From the NCBI RefSeq assembly GCF_009017415.1, contig NC_092410.1:930001-994000 (forward strand): 64,000 nt of DNA, in the 5' to 3' direction. Below the pieces are notes generated by a model. That model searched no databases. It worked only from the letters and a program-made list of their open reading frames with translations, and was not told the DNA's origin. The stretch's first letter is position 1; every line of letters starts with the position of its first letter. A program made the position numbers and the translations under genes. The DNA comes from Aspergillus flavus. Taxonomy: Eukaryota > Ascomycota > Eurotiomycetes > Eurotiales > Aspergillaceae. Positions 56,275-64,000 of this stretch are shown piece by piece.

Positions 56275-58034
56275 CTAAACCATATCATCGCGCCCAAAAT
56301 GCGCTGCCTTCTTCCCGCGTGCTGAATTTCGCGCTTCTGAGGTATGTGATACCATTACCTCAGTGGTGCACATGATACCCTCCGGACCGGTGGGCGACAG
56401 GATATACTCTTCGCTGGAGTTGCTGCTGTCGTTTCCGGGGTAGGTGGTGGTTGTGGTTGTGGTTGTTGTGGCGAAGTGTCGGGAGGTTGAGAGCTTTTGG
56501 TCTGCCTCGGCTTCGGTGCGACTTCGGGGTGCGCTGTGGAGGGTTTGGGATTGGCCTTGGCGGGAGCGAGATAGCGAGCGGAGGCGGTATTGTTTGCTGC
56601 CGTAGGTGTTGTAGGGGCGGGTCTTTGAGCGGGAGCCGTAGCTGCCGAGGACTTGCTTGAAGAGGGGTTTGAGGGTTGGGAGACTGCCGGCGATTATACC
56701 CATGTTGGATTCGACACTGGAATGGAGTATGTGTTAGTTGGGTGAGGAGTGTTGCAGGGTGAGTGGTTCTACGTACACGACCCAGATTGTGAGCGTGGAG
56801 TAGTCCCAGAGGAAATCGCCTGTGCGGCCATAGTTGGGGAGGACTGAGAGTTTGACAAATGCGGCGGCGCAGGCGCTGTATGAGGCAATGTTAATTGATT
56901 TCTTATAAAATAGGTCACAACGAACGAAGACTTACAAGATTCCCAGTCCCAGAATACAGACCAGCGAGGCTTTGACCCGACGATTCACTTGAAGGTGTCT
57001 GTTATGGATCCTAACGTTAGCGTTCTGGCATTCGGTTACTGAAGCCCATCATGACACACCTTAACATAAAGGCCGGGAGGATGGCGAAGATAAGATCCGT
57101 CAAGATATTCAGCGCTGTTAACGTTAGGCAACGTGACATCGAGTACCAAATTTCAGCGGGATCGCGTTCGTACCAGTATTGGTATAGCTCAGCTCCAGTA
57201 ATTGCGTGGGAGTAAAACATTTCGACTTGACCGACATGTCCCAGATACTCCGGATATCTTTACATTGGAAAACGAGGGTCTGTACGCGGATTAGGCATTT
57301 GCACTGTCTGACACCGGCATTGATCACGTACCAAGAAACAAATCGTTGTGTAAAGGAGCATGAGCACTGCAAGCATTCATGCCGGTTAAAAGATAACCCC
57401 CATGACCAGTAAGGAGCCTTAGCTTACCAATTATAACCCAAATGAAGATCTTGTAACCCTTTCGCGGGGCAAAGCGCAAGAGGAACAGCCCAATGGAGAT
57501 CTTTACGAGACCGATCGCCCACATGTAGATGCCTTGCGTGGCGAAGTTCAAATGCATCGCCGTGGTGGCCGTGTCCTTGACGTATGCTGTGTGTCGCCCT
57601 GCACCATAGATAACTTCAGGTATTATAATAGCCCATCCAGCGAGAGACTAAAAGTGAAGACGTCAGAAATGATGATGCAACGCAAGTGCTACTGCATCTT
57701 ACCAGCGCCATGGTTAATATCATGGTATAGTCCTGGATGCTGGTCAGCTTAATTAAGGGATCCTGGAGCCGGAGAGATTGCTTACATCGAGGCCAACATT
57801 CCGAATGATAAACAATCGAACGTACATTCGCGCCAGCACTGTGAGCAATGCGAACACCGTCGTGATCGTCGTGGCCGCAAGTATTCGAGGCCCTTGATTC
57901 TCATCCGGCAAGCCAGCGCCTCCAGGATGGGCGCTGTCGGACATGACAGCGTATCGCGCGGGCACTCCTATCACCGAGGGATCATCGAAAAAACGGTCCT
58001 GGAGACTGGACACGAGGTCGGCGAAGACGGACAT
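56275..58034 (-). CDS. Fungal rhodopsin-domain integral membrane protein (Pth11-like group)
   Basis: Nine exons on the minus strand: 57786-58034, 57703-57732, 57428-57647, 57332-57366, 57174-57279, 57060-57114, 56936-57010, 56777-56875, 56275-56716. Together they give 436 residues; exons 2 and 4 are only 30 and 35 nt. The model gives about seven hydrophobic helices: ILAATTITTVFALLTVLARMYV, DYTMILTMALSLAGWAIIIP, IYMWAIGLVKISIGLFLLRF, IFIWVIIVLMLLYTTICFL, LNILTDLIFAILPAFML, VKASLVCILGLGIFACAAAFVKL and a terminal IIAG segment. CKDIRSIWD lies in an outer loop. This is the layout of the fungal rhodopsin domain (PF20684-like), often found beside metabolic genes. The C-terminal ~145 residues are Ser/Arg/Thr-rich with a poly-Thr run. 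No CFEM domain is present. Ligand unknown. Confidence 0.84.
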
Positions 58035-59986
58035 CGATCGAGCTTATAGCATGAACTTGGATCCACGAAGATGAAGATCGCCAGAGACTGTCGCTTGAAC
58101 TCACAGACGTTTGCATGTCGAATTGGGAACTCAAAGTTGAGCGATGCATAAAACTGAGAAGTCGAAAAACCGTGGCTCGGCCTGTACTCGATTCGAGAGT
58201 ATCTCCGAAGCTTCCATGACAAAGTCTAGAGTCCACCCAGTTCGTGGTTGACCATTAGTCTACCAACTAGCAGGGACAGCCTAATCGTGGCCAAGTCCGA
58301 TTCATCTGTCTCAAACAGCCTTCGTTCCTAGTTTCTGTTTGTCATCTCGGCTAAATCTTGAATATTAGCATCGCTGTATCGGGTCGAGAGAAGGGCCCGA
58401 CTGATTCACAGGTTCAGACCCCTGCACAGTCGATATACCCTGGTCGAAACCTGGCCAATGAGATAGGCACTGGCGATAGTAAACTCGTACTTTAGTGATA
58501 CTAAGTAAGGACTAAAGCAAATGGGTCAATTCCGGAATGACCGCCAGGTGGGTCATTCGAATGATGGTGCCATCCGCACGCCAGGCCACAGTCCAAGTGG
58601 ATAGCCCAGACTATTGGGAATTGGGATTCCTCGGCGCTATCGACCAGCGCCACGAGGGGCATTCTCGTATACTGGTGGTGCCCGGTCTCTCTGGGAGTTA
58701 CTCTCATATTGCAGACTGCCGCAATCTCCGGCAGTGGAGCGTATCTCAGCTCCTGACTTGTGGACGACACTCCAGTTAGGGCCAGCGTGCAAGTTACCGA
58801 CATCTTCCACGAGTTGATTAAAGTTCTGACTGGGGACTGCATGGCCAAGGAATCAAATCCCCGCCCAAAAATAAGGCAGAATCAATGCTATCCATGCACT
58901 GACTGAAACAGTTGCAGCACAATCGGTATAACGGTTATGCTGATCCCTTCCGATCGCGAAGGCATTCGATCATGTTTTGTTCGCTGAGCGATCTTCAGGG
59001 TACGATCGGTGGAGAGCAACGACGGAATTCAAACTTGGATCACAGACAGACCCAGCAAATGAGGGGTGGCTCTGGTCAACCGTGAACATTGAAGGACGGA
59101 AGATTATTGGGAAATTGGGAGATTTTTGGATCCACCGGGTCACGCTGTCCCGAACCCTAATCCTTCCTACCTTTGATAGCCCTTACGTACATCAAATGTC
59201 TATGCATTATCCCATGCCATTAATGTCTTACATTACGGTATAAAGATAGTTCTCTCTTGCTCTCCATGCGCCACACCATACGATTAAGTCCATCTGTTAT
59301 AGAAAGTACTATTGTTAGAGAGAGAAGACATCTAACCCCATACAGTACACCCAACATACATACTGTCAATGCCGAGGTCCAAGTCTCACCCATATTTCTG
59401 AGTCCTGCGAGGCCCCACTTGGCCGTCCTCCCTAAATTAGGACAAGACACCCTTGCGTTGACCGTTGCAGCGAATGGTGATTGCGCTTGGGTCGTATTAT
59501 GGGCTGGATCCAGTCGCTGGAAGTGGAGTCAAGTTCAAGTCCAGCCAGCATCGATGGTTCTAACTCATGAACTACCAATGCGTTTCCCACCAGCCGGAAG
59601 AGCTGCTCATGGCCCTGACTAATCTTTTTCCGAGCCAGTCGCTTCGCCCCGATAGGAAATCAGGGCTTTTATCCTTTTTTTGCCGGTCATCCGAGAGCTA
59701 GCTGCAGCAATGGGCCTTCTTCGGAGCTGAACCACCACTCAGGGTGAACGAGATCAATAACAAGAAGTGGTACGATAGCTGGATGCATGCTTAGCTCGGA
59801 AAGTTCAATACTTTGCATATTAGTTCGTGCGCCTGTGCGTCTCCAGAAATCTCACAGCATCGTAGGGAGTCGAAAGGCCCCCAACGCGGCGGTGACCAAA
59901 ACCTTTATATTGACTATCATTCCCTAATCCGTTCCGCTTCTGTCAGTCCTCACTCTCAACTTATCTTCACCCTCAAGCGTCTCAAT
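58035..59986. promoter_or_regulatory. Divergent intergenic region, rhodopsin-like gene and tyrosinase
   Basis: Nearly 2 kb of shared 5' sequence. TTTATAT at 59904-59910 lies about 77 bases before the tyrosinase ATG and may be its TATA element; CT-rich leader sequence follows. Frames of 115-121 codons at 58501-58848 (-) and 59257-59622 (+) show no family resemblance and are not called. Confidence 0.4.
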
Positions 59987-61331
59987 ATGGTCGCCCTCCA
60001 GGCTCTCAGTCTGGGCTTGCTGGCTTCGCAGGCTTTGGCCTTCCCTGCTGCGTCTCAGCAGGCCGCTACGGCTACTCTGCCTACCACAGCGTCCAGCTCA
60101 ACTGCGGTCGCCTCGTCCCAACTCGACCAGCTGGCCAACTTTGCGTACAACGTCACCACTGACAGCGTCGCCGGCGGCTCCGAGAGCAAGCGCGGCGGCT
60201 GTACCTTGCAGAATCTCCGCGTCCGTCGCGACTGGAGGGCCTTCTCGAAAACCCAGAAGAAGGACTACATCAACTCCGTCCTGTGCCTTCAGAAGCTGCC
60301 TTCGCGCACCCCGGCTCACCTAGCCCCAGGTGCCAGAACTCGTTACGATGACTTTGTGGCCACCCACATCAACCAGACCCAGATCATCCACTACACGGTA
60401 TGTCTCCAACGAGGCAGTCTTCCAGAAGATGACATGAGATTGACCAATGACATAGGGTACCTTCTTGGCTTGGCATCGCTACTTCATCTACGAATTCGAG
60501 CAGGCGCTGCGTGATGAGTGCAGCTACACCGGCGACTACCCGTAAGTCTAGCGGGACCTCCTTCTAAGATCTCGACGCACAAAAGCTAACCATCCTCCCA
60601 GCTACTGGAACTGGGGTGCCGACGCCGACAACATGGAGAAGTCCCAGGTCTTCGACGGCAGCGAGACCTCGATGTCCGGCAACGGCGAGTACATCCCTAA
60701 CCAGGGGGACATCAAGCTGCTCCTGGGTAACTACCCAGCCATCGACCTACCCCCCGGCAGCGGCGGCGGCTGCGTCACCAGCGGTCCATTCAAGGACTAC
60801 AAGCTGAACCTGGGCCCGGCCGCCCTGTCCCTGCCCGGCGGAAACATGACCGCAGCAGCCAACCCCCTCACCTACAACCCCCGTTGCATGAAGCGCTCCC
60901 TCACCACCGAGATCCTGCAGCGATACAACACCTTCCCCAAGATCGTCGAGCTCATCCTCGACAGCGACGACATCTGGGACTTCCAGATGACCATGCAGGG
61001 CGTCCCCGGCAGCGGCTCCATCGGCGTCCACGGCGGCGGCCACTACTCCATGGGCGGCGACCCCGGTCGCGACGTCTACGTGAGCCCCGGAGACACTGCC
61101 TTCTGGCTTCACCACGGTATGATCGACCGCGTGTGGTGGATCTGGCAGAACCTCGACCTCCGGAAGCGCCAGAATGCCATCTCCGGTACCGGTACCTTCA
61201 TGAACAACCCGGCTTCTCCTAATACCACTCTGGACACCGTCATCGATCTCGGCTATGCCAATGGCGGCCCCATCGCGATGCGCGATCTCATGAGCACCAC
61301 TGCTGGTCCTTTCTGTTACGTGTATCTGTAG
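59987..61331 (+). CDS. Secreted tyrosinase (type-3 copper polyphenol oxidase)
   Basis: Oxidises monophenols and o-diphenols to quinones, for melanin or secondary-metabolite chemistry, probably outside the cell. Three exons, 59987-60397, 60456-60541, 60602-61331, give 408 residues. The N-terminus is a clear signal peptide (VALQALSLGLLASQALA, cleavage near residue 18). CuA site: His127, His135 and His144 in THINQTQIIH and TFLAWHRYFIYEFEQALRDEC, a normal H-x7-H-x8-H. YPYWNWGAD follows across the third-exon junction. CuB: His309 and His313 in GVHGGGHYSMGG, with the third His in FWLHHGMIDRVWW (336/337). All ligands are present. There is no long C-terminal lid domain, so it belongs to the short secreted fungal type. 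GC-rich codon use compared with its neighbours is noticeable. The next gene, convergent, is a terpene cyclase-like protein. Confidence 0.93.
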
Positions 61332-61788
61332 ATGGTGTTTCTATTCTTGACCCGGGGATTACCCGGACGAAAAGTCATCGTAAATAGATAGTCGCTGATG
61401 CATGTAACATGATAGACAAATGACTAGTATAATAATAGACCCATGAATTTGAATTGTACATACCACCGTCCTTACAACACCTCCACTTATCATAGGTTCT
61501 ACCAACCTAATCGATCCTCAACAAACTAATCACTCCACCCAAAACATAGTCGAGATCCTCTGTACCAGAATGTAACCGACCAACTATCGACACCAAAACC
61601 TCGGAAGCATAGACCACCGAACTTCCGTTTTAGCCACGGTTGAACCGTGAAAATGTCTCACAACCCGATGTTTAAAAACTGGGGCCGGTGATTCTTGGCA
61701 TGGACGTTAGCTTCTGTTGCATCCGTGGATGAGTTTAACTTGGTTTTGGGTTTGGGATCGGAGTTGGGTTGGTTTATCTGGATGGTTT

Positions 61789-61819
<31 letters not shown>

Positions 61820-62259
61820 GGGGGGGAGAGGAGTATACTGGATGTGTTTATTCTGTATGGATTGTGGTTTATATAGATTCTGGAATTTTGGATTGTCTTC
61901 CTAAAGTGCACGGGGTTCTATCTACTATATTTCTGTGGATATGAAACGCTAGACTGGGAATTTTAGTATTTAACATCTTCTGTTCTATCATCCCCAAACC
62001 TATAAGAGAGAAAGAGAGTGTGTGTGAGTGAGAGAGAAGAATAAGAAGAGATCATCACCACATTAGACTCAACCTCGCACATACATTGGCGAAACCGAAT
62101 CCATGAATCCCCACCGATCAACATTACCACATGGCCAAGCCGATCCCCCTGATCCAGATAAGATATTCTAGACAATTAGGGATCTTAATTCCAAGCCGGC
62201 AAACCCATCCAACCAATCGATCACCGCATCTCCCCTTCTTACTTATCTAGAGATAATAA
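61332..62259. other. Convergent intergenic region with T13G28 tract
   Basis: Between the tyrosinase and terpene cyclase-like genes. It holds the homopolymer pair described separately and GA/GT-rich microsatellite-like sequence near 62005-62050. No gene recognised; frames of 69-75 codons across the G tract are translations of the homopolymer. Confidence 0.5.
61786..61826 (+). repeat. T13G28 homopolymer pair
   Basis: Thirteen T residues run directly into 28 G residues. A G run of this length is rare in fungal DNA, can form G-quadruplexes and is difficult to sequence; its exact length may be unreliable. Confidence 0.9.
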
Positions 62260-63095
62260 TCACTTCCTCTTCCGCCCATCAGCAAGCAGCATCCCCGTCT
62301 CGCGTTCCTGTCGTCGAATATACCAGAATAAGATCCCGTAGACCAGATCAAATCCCAGGAAGACAGCGCAGCACCAGAGCATGAGGGGCTGGCCCAGGAA
62401 GCCGAACCTCTCGGGCCAGTATTTCACCCGCAGGTAGAATTCGGGGACGAGGGTTAGGGAGCCTGTGAAGCGGAAGAACCTGTTTCATTATTTCAGTGAG
62501 TTGTTAGGTATGGGGTCCTTGCTTTGTGCCTTGATTGTGTAGGGAATTGATAACGATGAGGATGAAGGGTAGAAGCTCACCACAGATGCATTGAAAACCC
62601 CCTTGTACTCCCCATTTGAATCAAATTCCCAAGATAACCTACACTCAACACCGCCTGACACCCAATCGCACCGGCAAAGAATGCCTTTTCAACCCCCAGC
62701 TCCGACGCAGCGCACATGTGCAGGGCAACAGCGATCCCCGTCCCGATCACATAGTACCAGAGGAGATTGCGCTGCACCAGGGGTGAGCGGTCCCACTCTT
62801 TGGCGCCGTGGTAGATGGCCGCCCAGATGACGAGGCAGTCTGTGGGGAAGGTAACGAGGAATGTCGCGAAGAGCATCCAATCGTCACCGTATATGTAACC
62901 GTAGGTTATCTCCCAGGCGATATTGAGACATTGGGAGTAGAGGGGCATGGCGTAGGACTTGTCCTTTACGGAGCGGTAGACCATGCCGAAGTAGACGTAA
63001 AGCCAACTGGCGTTGGTGTAGAGGTTCAGCAAGATGATTGGGGTGGCGTAGGCTCGGATTTCGGGGGGTGCGTTGGCGAGATCGAAGCTGTCCAT
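62260..63095 (-). CDS. Membrane-bound terpene cyclase-like protein (Pyr4 family)
   Basis: Two exons on the minus strand, 62581-63095 and 62260-62479, give 244 residues, the usual size of Pyr4/PaxB-type integral membrane cyclases, with about seven hydrophobic spans. The N-terminus MDSFDLANAPPEIRAYATPI, the segment QCLNIAWEITYGYIYGDDW and the late segment GFDLVYGILFWYIRRQE fit this family. Glu62 (in NIAWEIT) and Asp216 (in GFDLVYG) fall almost exactly where Pyr4 has its catalytic acidic pair (Glu63, Asp218), so the chemistry may be retained. In characterised cases such enzymes cyclise epoxidised prenyl-phenol intermediates of meroterpenoids. No prenyltransferase, polyketide synthase or epoxidase is visible in this window, so the substrate is unknown. 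A paralogue with another role is possible. Confidence 0.75.
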
Positions 63096-64000
63096 CTTGG
63101 ATTTGAGGGGTAGGTTTGGATTGAAGGGTTGTTGGGAGTGGTTGCTGGTGCTTCGTGGTGCGAGTATGGGCTCTATGAAGGCTTGTCTAGTATACTCTAG
63201 GGAACCTTTATACTATAATGTTAGCATAGTTAATTGAATAAACCTGCACTCCCCTTGTTCCCTTCTCTCACAGGGTCCATCATAAGCAAAGGCAATGCAC
63301 ATCAGCCCCTCGTGATCCATCACTTGTGCTACAATCATCTCCATACTGGGATATCGAGAGCGACACAACTCCAGAAATCGGAGAAACTCTCAGGCGCACG
63401 ACATCAAATCCAATGAGACCAAATCCCAATCCCTCGCCCCCCTCATTCTTGGGCCCAATCCTCATTGCTCGTCCGCCGTGCTCATGCCTGATCGTGGCAT
63501 TCGAATTGGAAAAAAAGTCAATACGAGGTCTCGGGTCAAATATTGCCAGTACATACCAGGCTGCTAGATTTAACACAGGGTGTCATCAGGTATCCAAGAT
63601 GACCTTGACAGTCTCCGGTCGTGCCGATAGGACAATGCCTGTATGGAAGTATATACGGTCATACAGGTACCGTTCACCGGACGGGTCAGAAAGATGCTAT
63701 ACAGAGTGTAAGAGAGATATGCAGGGAGTTACCAGATTGGTTGGCAAACTCCCAATGCTGTTGCGAAGGAGGCCGATAATACCACTTCAAGAGCTGGTGA
63801 AGTCCAGCGGTTGAGGCAGATCCAATTGTCAACGATGATTTCCCCGAGATTCCTCAGGATACGTTGCACTAAGAATGACAGCTGTCGGGGTGCCGTTCCA
63901 ATGGCGTGCGGGTCTGGTAGTCAGATTCTCAAGTCGACCAAACCGTGTATGCATGTTATTCATGTATGGCACTGGGAAGATGTGTTTCCGGATTTTATTC
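63096..64000. other. Right-end intergenic, no gene recognised
   Basis: Upstream of the terpene cyclase-like gene to the window end. A frame of 162 codons (63326-63814, +) has no ATG at its start and no family resemblance. Whatever gene lies further right is outside the window. Confidence 0.45.
63205..63212 (-). promoter_or_regulatory. TATA box (TATAAAGG)
   Basis: On the minus strand TATAAAGG lies about 110 bases upstream of the terpene cyclase-like ATG, at suitable spacing and orientation for its core promoter. Confidence 0.5.

Noticed and set aside
58351..58460. Possible tRNA because of a GGTTCAGACCCC stretch
   Set aside because: No matching acceptor stem, D-arm or anticodon arm could be formed around it.
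59257..59622. 121-codon + strand frame upstream of the tyrosinase
   Set aside because: No family, no conserved text, and it lies in the probable promoter region.
60747..61115. 122-codon minus-strand frame rich in Ala/Val/Gly
   Set aside because: Shadow of the GC-rich tyrosinase exon.
63326..63814. 162-codon + strand frame at the right end
   Set aside because: Begins without an ATG, has no recognisable domain and mixes unrelated composition.
1..64000. CRISPR array, phage or bacterial operon
   Set aside because: No regularly spaced direct repeats, and the gene structure with spliceosomal introns is fungal throughout.

Overview
The window is nuclear DNA of a filamentous ascomycete, most probably Eurotiales (Aspergillus/Penicillium type). 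Most genes are split by short introns (47-251 nt, typically 50-65) with GT...CTAAC...AG signals. The gene families are also typical of that group: a Tea4/TeaC-like SH3 protein, Zn2Cys6 regulator, fungal rhodopsin-domain membrane protein, DUF4211 protein, PQ-loop protein and fungal MFS sugar transporter. No bacterial, viral or transposase gene was recognised. Species cannot be fixed from sequence alone.

Layout. 1-11.8 kb is a gene desert of ordinary base composition with long A and T tracts. 11.8-17.9 kb carries three + strand genes: a Pho85-type cyclin, mitochondrial ribosomal protein uL15m and a Gfo/Idh/MocA oxidoreductase. 19.2-25.0 kb has a divergent pair, a Ser/Thr kinase (-) and the TeaC-like polarity protein (+). 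25.9-30.0 kb holds an NAD(P)-binding Rossmann protein (+) facing a Zn2Cys6 transcription factor (-). 30.0-33.4 kb is a decayed interval with a frameshifted cysteine-rich secreted-protein gene and an ankyrin-repeat remnant.

33.5-53 kb returns to housekeeping content: a His-rich glycine-zipper protein, a PQ-loop membrane protein, serine palmitoyltransferase subunit 2 (-), acetoacetyl-CoA synthetase, mitochondrial processing peptidase alpha, Tom22, a DUF4211 protein (-) and an unrecognised single-pass membrane protein. 53.5-63.1 kb is more accessory in character: an MFS sugar transporter whose model needs a GC-AG intron, a nine-exon rhodopsin-domain membrane protein (-), a secreted tyrosinase and a Pyr4-family-like membrane terpene cyclase (-). 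The last three lie within 7 kb and may be the edge of a small metabolic cluster that continues past the right end.

How genes relate. MPP-alpha and Tom22 are consecutive genes of the same mitochondrial import route, and uL15m adds a mitochondrial ribosome component. Most others appear functionally unrelated neighbours, as is usual in fungi. Exon boundaries were derived by hand from splice signals, reading phase and family conservation; each multi-exon model below closes in frame, but none has transcript support.
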